In this document: piece by piece, positions 1 through 7,277 of the stretch
Position numbering within the stretch: the stretch's first letter is position 1
How the letters are laid out: every line of letters starts with the position of its first letter
DNA from: Bacteroidota bacterium
GTDB lineage: Bacteria; Bacteroidota; Bacteroidia; Flavobacteriales_F; PHOS-HE28
DNA: 16,816 nucleotides
NCBI GenBank assembly: GCA_023418095.1
Contig: JAEZDL010000110.1
Location: forward strand, 1 to 16,816
Reading direction: 5' to 3'
Position numbers and translations under genes: made by a program
The notes under the pieces: model-generated
What the model was told of the DNA's origin: nothing
The model's input: the letters and a program-made list of their open reading frames with translations, nothing else
Database searches by the model: none

Positions 1-2378
1 TCTTCGCCGGGATCGCTCCAGCTGAACACGGGTCTATACGCCGGCTCGAATTCCTCCGCGAAGTAGAGGCCGCGCTCCTGCACCCAGCCTTTCAGATCTT
101 CCTGCGTGATCTTGTTCGGGTGGTTCAACAACGGATGCGCCGGATCGATGAACGTTGCTTCAGCTTCTTCCACGGAAACGCGGCCGCGGCCGATCTTGAA
201 CGGTTTCGGACCGATCGTGGCCGGGTCGAGCACCATGTCGCTGACGCCGGAAACACTGAAGCGCGGAGTGGTGTTGTACTGCACCACCAGCGTGCCGCCG
301 TTCTCCGCGTATTGCAGCAACAGTGGGTGCAGATGCTTGAGGTCCTTGTTGGTGTTGTACGCGCGAATGCCGGTTACGATCGCATCGAACGCGTTGAGGC
401 TTTCGATCGTTGCGGTGTTCGCATCGATCATGTCCACGTGCACGCCGAGTTCCTCCAGCGCCTGCGGCACATCATCGCCAGCGCCTTTCACATAACCGAC
501 ACGCTTCGCAGTGACCTGCACATCGATCGGAATAAGCTTCACTTCTGCGGGTGAATACCAGATCTGCGGCATGATGTGCGGGTAGTCGATCTCGTGCATC
601 GTTACCGTGGAATTCCCTTTCTCACCAACGAATTCGAACTGCACTGCACCGGCCTGTGCATTCTCATTCGGCATCAATTGGAACGTGAAACTTTGCCGCT
701 GTCCGCGCTCTGCGATCTGCACGTTCTTCAGGTCCTTCGTGGTCATCCAGCCTTCGGGAAGCGAGATGTTGAGCCTGCCGTTGAGATCATCGGTGAGCGC
801 TTCCACTTCCACCACGATCTGTTGCGGACCGCCGCGCGTGACGAGCACCTGGCGTTTCGGGATCACGGATGCGACGGGCGTGATGTAGACCGGACGGATG
901 CGTTCGCCGGCGACGCGATCCACCCATTTGTCCATCATGGGTACTTCCGATCGGACCTGTGAACCGTTCACTTCAGTACCGATCGAAAAGGTGAGCAGAT
1001 CCTCTTTCACCGGTACGATGCGATCGGCGGGATCGGCGGGATCGTACAACGTGCCGTGCGGCCGCGCAAGCCAGAATGGCTGATCGAACGCGGGTACCGG
1101 CGCGAGAGAAGCTTTGATCTCCACCGGAATGTTCAGCGCCAGCGCGGTATCCAGCTTCACCGATCGGTCGGCGAGAACGGTGGAATTCGTGAGGCGAAGA
1201 TCCTGCGGCTGGCGCACCACGGCGTTGATCCGGTAATCCAGGCTATCCGTGATCGCGAACTCCGATCGTGCCGAAAGGAATTCAACGCTGAGACCGGAAC
1301 AGGCATGGATCAGCCGATCGATCTCCAGCAGTTTCCGATCGCGCAGCGCTGATGCAGGAAGTTCGTTCACTTTCTGCTTGATCGGTATGAGCAGATCGAT
1401 GCTTCTTTCCGGCTTATGTGGATCGAACGATCGCACCAATTGCGTGATCATCTTCTCCACGTTCACGCCACCGAGGATCCTTCCCCAGCCGAGTTCGATG
1501 CCATCGAATGGATCGCGGATCGCAGGCGGATCGCCCTTTTCCAGATGCAGATATTCCAGCGATTCACCGCGTGTTTCAGCGGCACCGAAACCCTGGCTCT
1601 TGTGCATACTGCGGCTGCGTCCTGCGATCTCTGAATAGCTCAGGCCAAGCAGCGGATCGTATCCACCCACATCCACCGTGAACCACTTCGGATCGGCCTT
1701 GGCCATTTCGGGAAGATCCTTGCGCCACCAACTGCTTCCATTAAAGAACAGGCGGCGCGGCTTCCAGACTTCCAAACCTTCCTCGATCTGTTCTGGAAAA
1801 GCAGTTGGATCACCGGCAAGATCGAACGCTTCACTCGCGAGGATCGCCGATGCGGTGTGGTGGCCATGTCCGCCGCCACCATCTGTTGGGAAACGTGTGA
1901 TGATCACATCCGGCCGGAACGTGCGGATCACGCGCACCACATCACTGAGCACTTCCTGTTTGCCCCATTTCGCAAAGCTTTCTTCAGCGGTTTTGCTGTA
2001 ACCGAAATCCACCGCACGGGTGAAGAATTGTTCGCCGCCATCGATCCGCCGTGCTTCCAACAATTCCTGTGTGCGGATGATGCCGAGTGCATCGCCCAAT
2101 TCCGATCCGATCAGGTTCTGTCCGCCTTCGCCGCGTGTGAGGCTTAGGTACGCCGTGCGCACTTTCCTGCCGTTAGCGAGCCAGGAGATCAGCCGCGTGT
2201 TCTCATCATCGGGATGTGCGGCGATGTACAACACACTGCCAAGCACGTTGAGCTTTTGCATGCGGTGCAGGATCTCGCCGGCATGCGGTTGCTCGGGCGG
2301 GCGCTGCGAAAAGGAATTGAACGAAAGAGTGAAGCAGAGAAGGGTGATCAACAGCACCCTGAAATGGCGGATCGGCAT
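1..2378 (-). CDS. PIG-L/LmbE-family deacetylase, exported, long multidomain form (3' end truncated by window)
   Basis: The frame is open from the ATG at 2378 to the window edge (792 codons, no stop reached). A hydrophobic N-terminus (residues ~6-25, ending SFSQ) looks like a signal peptide. The PIG-L zinc site is clear: AHPDDEN at residues 54-60, TRGEGGQN at 81-88 and a GGGGHGHH stretch with His 171, 173 and 174. Family members are Zn-dependent N-deacetylases of GlcNAc-type or related amide substrates; the substrate of this long Bacteroidota branch is unknown. After the catalytic domain come a beta-sandwich-like stretch (around residues 500-580) and a segment resembling a class I glutamine-amidotransferase-like fold (around 640-710, 'AFDAIVTGIRAYNTN', 'GGTLVVQYNT'), then a tail ending FSWSDPGE. 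No other in-frame ATG lies close upstream of 2378. It is divergent from pnuC with 54 bp between the starts. Family call is secure; C-terminal domain names are inference. Confidence 0.9.
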   Translation of the reverse strand, partial: MPIRHFRVLLITLLCFTLSFNSFSQRPPEQPHAGEILHRMQKLNVLGSVLYIAAHPDDENTRLISWLANGRKVRTAYLSLTRGEGGQNLIGSELGDALGIIRTQELLEARRIDGGEQFFTRAVDFGYSKTAEESFAKWGKQEVLSDVVRVIRTFRPDVIITRFPTDGGGGHGHHTASAILASEAFDLAGDPTAFPEQIEEGLEVWKPRRLFFNGSSWWRKDLPEMAKADPKWFTVDVGGYDPLLGLSYSEIAGRSRSMHKSQGFGAAETRGESLEYLHLEKGDPPAIRDPFDGIELGWGRILGGVNVEKMITQLVRSFDPHKPERSIDLLIPIKQKVNELPASALRDRKLLEIDRLIHACSGLSVEFLSARSEFAITDSLDYRINAVVRQPQDLRLTNSTVLADRSVKLDTALALNIPVEIKASLAPVPAFDQPFWLARPHGTLYDPADPADRIVPVKEDLLTFSIGTEVNGSQVRSEVPMMDKWVDRVAGERIRPVYITPVASVIPKRQVLVTRGGPQQIVVEVEALTDDLNGRLNISLPEGWMTTKDLKNVQIAERGQRQSFTFQLMPNENAQAGAVQFEFVGEKGNSTVTMHEIDYPHIMPQIWYSPAEVKLIPIDVQVTAKRVGYVKGAGDDVPQALEELGVHVDMIDANTATIESLNAFDAIVTGIRAYNTNKDLKHLHPLLLQYAENGGTLVVQYNTTPRFSVSGVSDMVLDPATIGPKPFKIGRGRVSVEEAEATFIDPAHPLLNHPNKITQEDLKGWVQERGLYFAEEFEPAYRPVFSWSDPGE

Positions 2379-2432
2379 GGCGCCGAAATTACTGAACCGC
2401 GTGGTGACGATGCTGTTGCACCTTTGCGCCCC

Positions 2433-3005
2433 ATGGATCCCTGGCTCCTGTTGGAAGTGATCGCCGTGGCCGGCAACCTGGCCTATACGGTGCTTATGAT
2501 GCTGAACAAGCGGATCGGCTGGCTTTTCGGCATTGCGGCGTCATCGATCGGCGCGGCGATCTTCCTGCATCAACATGTTTACGCGCAGGTTGGATTGAAC
2601 ATCTTCTATATGGTGATGGGGATCTACGGCTGGCTGCATTGGGGGCGTGGTGCGAAAGGCGAATTGCCGATCACGCGGCGGAATGTCATTTTTCACATGG
2701 CCGTGACCACGATCGCAATTTTCACCGCCGGTTTGCTGGCATGGCTGCTTCAGCAATTTCCCGATCCACAGCATACGGAACTCGATGGTTTCGTTACCGG
2801 GTTCAGCTTTATCGCGACATGGTTGCTCGCGCGGCGGATCCTGGAGAATTGGGTGTATTGGATCGTGGCGGATGCGTTCGGCATCTGGCTTTATCTGCTG
2901 CTCGGATTGTATTGGTATGCGGGCCTCTTCGCGATCTATGTGGTGCTATCGATCGCAGGACTGATCCGATGGAGCCGCGAGATGCGCGAGGCCCCGGATG
3001 AATGA
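2433..3005 (+). CDS. pnuC: PnuC-type nicotinamide riboside transporter
   Basis: A 190-residue integral membrane protein, the usual PnuC length, with about seven hydrophobic segments. Family marks include an early NKRIGWLFGI stretch (residues ~25-34), then QVGLNIFYMVMGIYGWLHW (~50-69), the tryptophan-rich loop typical of PnuC, and a C-terminal VYWIVADAFGIWLYL helix. PnuC proteins move nicotinamide riboside across the inner membrane by facilitated diffusion, and a cytoplasmic kinase traps the substrate. The ATG at 2433 was chosen because the frame upstream overlaps the divergent deacetylase and is not transporter-like. A stand-alone NadR-type kinase lies 2 kb downstream on the same strand, which favours nicotinamide riboside over thiamine (PnuT) as substrate. 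The gene ends 53 bp before a convergent gene, with a hairpin between them. Confidence 0.87.
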   Translation: MDPWLLLEVIAVAGNLAYTVLMMLNKRIGWLFGIAASSIGAAIFLHQHVYAQVGLNIFYMVMGIYGWLHWGRGAKGELPITRRNVIFHMAVTTIAIFTAGLLAWLLQQFPDPQHTELDGFVTGFSFIATWLLARRILENWVYWIVADAFGIWLYLLLGLYWYAGLFAIYVVLSIAGLIRWSREMREAPDE

Positions 3006-3046
3006 AATGCGGGATCCCGCACCGGAATGGCGCGAGATCCCGCATT
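3006..3046. terminator. Hairpin between convergent pnuC and the T9SS-protein gene
   Basis: The arms AATGCGGGATC (3006-3016) and GATCCCGCATT (3036-3046) are an exact 11-bp inverted repeat. The 19-nt loop can pair further (CGC with GCG). It sits in the 53-bp space between two convergent stop codons (3005 and 3059), the place expected for a shared bidirectional terminator. Neither side carries a convincing T-tract, so it is not a canonical intrinsic terminator. It could also be an mRNA 3'-end stabilising hairpin. Confidence 0.6.
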
Positions 3047-3058
3047 CATCAAAAGAAA

Positions 3059-4891
3059 CTATTGCTTCACGAACTTCGAGCTTACGGCACCGCGATCGGT
3101 AACGGCGCGCAACACGTATGTTCCAGGTGCAAGATCTTCGACGGAGATGCGGATCGTGCGATCACTTCGGTGTTGTGGCACAGCGGCGATCCTACCGGCC
3201 GCATCGATGATCTCGATAGCGGCATCTGGTCCGATCGCATCCGCATCGATGATCAGTTCATGTCGTACCGGGTTCGGTGAGATCTGCAGCCCGGCCGCAT
3301 CGCGCTCGCCAATGCTGGTGGTGAGGTCCAACGCGATGATGTAAGGATACAGGTTCACGAATTCCCCGCCCACGATCACCTGTTCGCCTACTGAAGCGAT
3401 CGCATTGCCGGGCGCTTCCACGTTGATCATGGGTTCCACCATGTCGGGTGCGCCGAGGTAACGGCCCACGGTGTTGCCGATCTCGGTGAACGTGTACAGA
3501 TCGAAACGGCCGGTGAACCACAGTTCATTCTCGTGCATCGCTATCGCGTTGATGTAGCTCGGGCCGCCAAGGTTGCTCATGTAATCGGCATGGTTCGGAA
3601 GAAGCAATTCGAACGCCGGTGCCATGTTGGTGAGTTTGGCAAGGCCGAAAGTGACGGCGATGTTGGCGAACAGATCACCGGCCACGTACAGATCGCTGCC
3701 CACGGTGAGCAGGTCGCGCACGGTGGCGTCAACACCATCGGCAAGCTGGCTCCATTCGTTGCCTTCTAGCAAAGCGACATGCGCGATCAGCGGATCGGTG
3801 GCATTCACGAGCCCGGTGAATTCACCACCTGCGACGAGAAAGCCATTGTACGTTTCCATGGTGAGGATCTTTCCGTTGAAGAAGCTGCCGATCTGCGTAT
3901 GCGTGTAGTCGCTGTTGATCCGGTGGATCGAATGATCGACACCGGCGAACCCCATCATTTCACCACCTGCGTACAACATGCTGTCATGCACATGCAGCGT
4001 ATTGATCAACGGGAATTTCCCATCGAAGATCGTATGGAAGCTCCATTGCGATCCATCCCAATGAGCAAGATCATGGTTACCGCTCAAGCTCGATCCGCCG
4101 AGGTAGATATCGCCGTTGAATTCCACTGCGGAATTGATGTCTCCGGCAACACCCGATCCGAGCGGTGAATACGTTGCACCATCCCAGATCGCCACGTTGT
4201 TCATCGCATTGCCGCCCGCCGTGCTGAAATTGCCCGCGACGAGCAGACTTCCGTTCTGCAGTGGAAGAAGAACTTTCACCGGTCCATCGGTTCCTTCGCC
4301 GAGCGGCATCCACGGATGCGTGGGCGGATAACCAGGCTGGATCCAGGCGAGTTCATCGGCGGTGAACCCATGGGTGGAAGCCCATTCCGAAACCTCCGGC
4401 CGGAATTGCGGATCGGCGATGATGTCGGACAGGTACGCGGTATTGATGCGATCGCTGATGCTCTCCGCGAGATCCCGGTGGCCGCTCTCGATGATCAACT
4501 GGCCAACGGCACAAGCGGTACCGTACGGATCGATGAACACCGGGTTGCGGTACGGGAGTACATGGTTGATCGGGAAGATGCCGCGATCGGCATATTCATC
4601 CAGGCGCTGGAGCAATTCCGATCGATGGCGGGCCTGGTCGGCGGAGAGGCCTTCCGCCGTACTGGCGGAAAGGATCCCGTGCACGAAATGCAGGTGCGTG
4701 GCGATGCGATCGGCCTCACTATGGAAGGCCACCATTTCAGAGGCACCGGCCGGGATGCGGTCCTGGAGTTCCCATTGCGCGTTCACCTCGCGCATGTGTT
4801 CGTGCAGGCTCGCAGGCCTGCCGTGATGGAGCTGGGCCTGGAGTTGACCGGCCATTACGATGGTTGAGCAGAGTAAGAGTTTCAAGTTCAT
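3059..4891 (-). CDS. T9SS-secreted propeller-like repeat protein with C-terminal sorting domain
   Basis: A 610-residue protein. Residues 1-20 form a signal peptide (hydrophobic core, LQAQ end). Residues ~65-190 form an N-terminal module with FIDPYGTACAVGQL (119-132) and FTADELAWIQPGYPP (176-190), which I recall as recurring in secreted Bacteroidota proteins and which has no function I can name. Residues ~195-525 hold irregular repeats of about 45-55 residues with a core like 'LLVAGNF', 'LYAGGEM', 'FLVAGGEF', 'LYVAGDLF', 'VIVGGEF' and 'WDG' turns, consistent with a beta-propeller. Residues ~535-610 are a type A T9SS sorting domain (ISPNPV, a central beta core, LAPGTYVLR, ending KFVKQ). It is therefore exported by Sec, then across the outer membrane by T9SS, and released or surface-anchored. 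Its ligand is unknown. The ATG at 4891 begins the signal peptide. Confidence 0.88.
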   Translation of the reverse strand: MNLKLLLCSTIVMAGQLQAQLHHGRPASLHEHMREVNAQWELQDRIPAGASEMVAFHSEADRIATHLHFVHGILSASTAEGLSADQARHRSELLQRLDEYADRGIFPINHVLPYRNPVFIDPYGTACAVGQLIIESGHRDLAESISDRINTAYLSDIIADPQFRPEVSEWASTHGFTADELAWIQPGYPPTHPWMPLGEGTDGPVKVLLPLQNGSLLVAGNFSTAGGNAMNNVAIWDGATYSPLGSGVAGDINSAVEFNGDIYLGGSSLSGNHDLAHWDGSQWSFHTIFDGKFPLINTLHVHDSMLYAGGEMMGFAGVDHSIHRINSDYTHTQIGSFFNGKILTMETYNGFLVAGGEFTGLVNATDPLIAHVALLEGNEWSQLADGVDATVRDLLTVGSDLYVAGDLFANIAVTFGLAKLTNMAPAFELLLPNHADYMSNLGGPSYINAIAMHENELWFTGRFDLYTFTEIGNTVGRYLGAPDMVEPMINVEAPGNAIASVGEQVIVGGEFVNLYPYIIALDLTTSIGERDAAGLQISPNPVRHELIIDADAIGPDAAIEIIDAAGRIAAVPQHRSDRTIRISVEDLAPGTYVLRAVTDRGAVSSKFVKQ

Positions 4892-5005
4892 GGTCCTTCT
4901 ACTTTTTCAGACATAAGACCGCAGTGCGTTGCATGATGCTGCCTGTGTGGGACGAAAAGTTAATGTGATGTCGCAGCGGGAGCGATCTATTTTCGGTGCC
5001 ATTCC

Positions 5006-5545
5006 ATGTTGAAGATCGCGATCGTAGGGCCGGAAAGCAGCGGCAAGACCACCTTGTGCGAAGCACTTGCCGTGCATTACGATGTTCCCTGGGTGGAGGA
5101 ATATGCGCGCGCATACCTCACCGTGCGGGGTGGGCGGTATGAAGAGAAGGACCTGCCTGTGATCGCCCAGGGGCAATATGATGGTGCGGTGCGGATCGAA
5201 CTGGAGAGCCCCGGATCGCCGTTGATCCTGCACGATACGGAAATGCTCACGATGATGATCTGGAGCGAAGAGAAATTCAGTCGTGTGGATCGTCGGATCG
5301 AAGAACTGTTCGCCCGGCAGCACTTCGATCACTGGCTGCTTTGCAGACCGGATATTCCGTGGGAGGCCGATCCGTTGCGCGAGAACCCGAACGATCGGTT
5401 TCGGCTCTTTGCGATATACGAAGCGAAGCTCCGATCGATGCGAAAGCCGTACACGATCATTGAAGGAGATCATGGAACGAGAATGCGGAAGGCGATCGCG
5501 GTGATCGATGGGATGCCCGGTGACGGGATGTTGCGTGACGGATAG
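5006..5545 (+). CDS. NadR-type ribosylnicotinamide kinase (stand-alone AAA_28-like P-loop ATPase)
   Basis: A 179-residue cytoplasmic protein with a Walker A loop GPESSGKTT at residues 8-16, followed by EYARAYL (~32-38), a pattern typical of the kinase domain of NadR. 'ILHDTEMLTMMIWSEEKF' supplies the Walker-B-like Asp and the substrate-side helix, and 'LLCRPDIPWEADPLRENP' is a further NadR-kinase hallmark. The nucleotidyltransferase and DNA-binding domains of the full-length NadR are absent, so it is only the kinase domain. The expected reaction is nicotinamide riboside + ATP to NMN, feeding NAD synthesis. The partner is the upstream pnuC on the same strand, from which it is separated by the reversed T9SS gene. 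Start at the ATG at 5006, since the P-loop strand begins almost at once. Confidence 0.83.
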   Translation: MLKIAIVGPESSGKTTLCEALAVHYDVPWVEEYARAYLTVRGGRYEEKDLPVIAQGQYDGAVRIELESPGSPLILHDTEMLTMMIWSEEKFSRVDRRIEELFARQHFDHWLLCRPDIPWEADPLRENPNDRFRLFAIYEAKLRSMRKPYTIIEGDHGTRMRKAIAVIDGMPGDGMLRDG

Positions 5546-5599
5546 GAGCGGTTACCCCGCAGCGACGAAGGAGCGAGGAGTATGAGCGGATAGCCGGAC

Positions 5600-5625
5600 C
5601 CCGCCTACGCCAAGGCTTCGGCGGG
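5600..5625. repeat. REP-like nested palindrome in convergent spacer
   Basis: CCCGCC (5600-5605) and GGCGGG (5620-5625) form the outer stem. GCC (5609-5611) and GGC (5614-5616) form an inner stem, giving a nested hairpin. It lies in the 199-bp gene-free space between the convergent kinase and malQ stops (5546-5744). The same spacer has a purine-rich stretch (about 5560-5590) and a small direct repeat of AGATCCAG (around 5661-5680). The hairpin could be a dispersed extragenic palindrome or a terminator for both genes. Only one copy is in the window, so its repeat nature is inferred. Confidence 0.45.
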
Positions 5626-5744
5626 CGCAGCCCAGATCCAACACGGCGGGGGCACGCCCTTCAGATCCAGGTGAGATCCAGTTGTGAATTGAGGCTGTTT
5701 TTCAAAGACGTGGACGATCCAACTTCCTCAACACCTCGACCACC

Positions 5745-7277
5745 TCAACCTTCGATCTTTCCCTCACCGAACCTGCCGTACATCTCCACGAGTTTGCGCC
5801 AGGTGCGCGCTTCGTTCAGATCGAACTGGCCGGGTTTGAGGCGCCATTCCCAATTGCCCGTGCCGGTGCTCGGCTTGTTCATGATCGCTTCACGGCCCAG
5901 GCCGAGCACATCCTGCATGGGCAGCACGGCTAGTTGTGCCACGCTCTGCAACGCGAGGCGGATGAGCACTTCGTGGATGTTGCGCGCCGTAACACTATCG
6001 TTGGTGTAGCGGCTGATCTGCTCCTTCTCTTTTTTGGTGGCATGCTCGTACCAGGCGCATACCGGTTCATTGTCGTGCGTGCCGGTGTACACGATGCAGT
6101 TGCGGATGTGGTTGTGCGGCAGGAACGAACTTTCGAAGGCGATATCGTCGATGAACGCGAAGATGAGCAGGCGCATGCCCGGCAGATCGAATTCGCGCAT
6201 GAGTTCGCGCACCGGTTCATCGATCTCACCGAGGTCCTCGGCCACGATCGGCATTGGATCGTACTTCGCCTTAACGCGTTGCAGTATCGCACTGCCCGGG
6301 CTTTTCACCCACTTGCCGTTCTTCGCAGTGCGATCGCCCGCAGGTATCTCCCAATACGCGCTCATCGCGCGGAAATGATCGAGGCGCAACAAGGCGAATT
6401 GCCGCAGGTTGTGATCGATGCGGCGCAGCCACCAATCGTATCCGTTCCTTTCGAGTTCCTCCCAATTGAATACGGGTGTGCCCCACAATTGGCCGGTCTC
6501 GCTGAAGAAATCCGGCGGTACACCGGAAACTGCGGTGGGCTGCCCTTCGGGATCGAGCTTGAAGAACTGCGGATCGCTCCACACGTCGGCACTGTCGTGG
6601 CTCACATAGAACGGCATGTCGCCGAAGAAGTGAAGATCCTTTCGATCGCAGTATTTGCGCAACGCCGCCCACTGGCGGTGGAAGAGGAATTGCAGGAAGG
6701 CCTCGTAGAGGATGCGATCGGCGTATCGAATGGCGAGTTCATCCATCGCGGCTGGATCACGTTCCTTGACCGGCCTATCCCATTCCACCCAGCTGCGGTT
6801 GCCGAAATGTTCCTTGAAGACGGCGAACCGGCAATAATCCGTGAGCCATGCGGCATGTTCCTTCTGGAATGAGACGAAGTCCGGTCTCAGGTGATCGGCC
6901 TTCCCGTTGATGAAATTCTCGAACGCCGCGCCCCAGATCGCTTTCTTGAAGTCGGCGACCTTTTCGAAATCGACCCGATCCTCTTTTCCCTTTGGCGATC
7001 CCTGAAGGTCCTTTTTCGTGAGAAGGCCATCATCGAGAAGCAGATCGGGGCTGATCAGGAGCGGATTTCCCGCGAAGGCCGACCGGCTGCTGTACGGCGA
7101 ATTGCCCATGCCGATCTCCGTGGGATTGAGCGGCAGTATCTGCCAGTAACGCTGGCCTGCCTCGTGCATCAGATCGGCCATGCGGTAGGCTTCGGGCCCG
7201 AGATCGCCGATGCCGTAAGGCGAGGGGAGGGAAGTGATGTGCAGCAGGATCCCGCTGCTTCGTCGATCCATGATCAT
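5745..7277 (-). CDS. malQ: 4-alpha-glucanotransferase (amylomaltase, GH77)
   Basis: A 510-residue GH77 enzyme that transfers alpha-1,4-glucan segments between maltodextrins, releasing glucose and rebuilding longer chains. Catalytic motifs are present in order: nucleophile D300 in LLRLDHFRA, acid/base E347 in VAEDLGEI, and transition-state Asp D402 in GTHDNEP. The flexible acceptor loop SGVPPDFFSETGQLWG (~251-266) and the N-terminal SGILLHITSLPSPYGIGDLG are also typical. This is the short type, without the N-terminal CBM20 modules of the roughly 900-residue MalQ forms common in many Bacteroidota. It is the last gene of the treZ-GH57-treY-malQ operon, and its ATG directly follows the treY stop. 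A second ATG six bases later (7271) is an alternative start. In context it would recycle the short maltodextrins left by TreY/TreZ. Confidence 0.95.
   Translation of the reverse strand: MIMDRRSSGILLHITSLPSPYGIGDLGPEAYRMADLMHEAGQRYWQILPLNPTEIGMGNSPYSSRSAFAGNPLLISPDLLLDDGLLTKKDLQGSPKGKEDRVDFEKVADFKKAIWGAAFENFINGKADHLRPDFVSFQKEHAAWLTDYCRFAVFKEHFGNRSWVEWDRPVKERDPAAMDELAIRYADRILYEAFLQFLFHRQWAALRKYCDRKDLHFFGDMPFYVSHDSADVWSDPQFFKLDPEGQPTAVSGVPPDFFSETGQLWGTPVFNWEELERNGYDWWLRRIDHNLRQFALLRLDHFRAMSAYWEIPAGDRTAKNGKWVKSPGSAILQRVKAKYDPMPIVAEDLGEIDEPVRELMREFDLPGMRLLIFAFIDDIAFESSFLPHNHIRNCIVYTGTHDNEPVCAWYEHATKKEKEQISRYTNDSVTARNIHEVLIRLALQSVAQLAVLPMQDVLGLGREAIMNKPSTGTGNWEWRLKPGQFDLNEARTWRKLVEMYGRFGEGKIEG

Noticed and set aside
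2388..2426. Promoter-like boxes between the deacetylase and pnuC (TAATTTCG on minus, CACCTTTG on plus)
   Set aside because: One mismatch each, no -33 element, and very close to the start codons; not distinguishable from chance.
2214..2432. Upstream extension of pnuC by 73 codons
   Set aside because: The extension is polar, unlike PnuC N-termini, and overlaps the divergent deacetylase signal-peptide region. The ATG at 2433 gives the normal length.
4908..4995. Promoter-like boxes in the T9SS gene / kinase divergent space (minus-strand TATGTCTG at 4908-4915; plus-strand TATTTTCG at 4988-4995)
   Set aside because: Each differs from TAnnTTTG at one base and lacks a -33 element at normal spacing. 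A promoter must lie here for each gene, but these boxes are too weak to assign.
5697..5703. Short T-run in the kinase-malQ spacer as an intrinsic terminator
   Set aside because: It does not directly follow a GC-rich hairpin in either direction; the hairpin at 5600-5625 is about 70 bp away.
5934..6872. Long plus-strand open frame (312 codons) opposite malQ
   Set aside because: The span encodes the GH77 active site on the minus strand, and the antisense product shows no recognisable domain.
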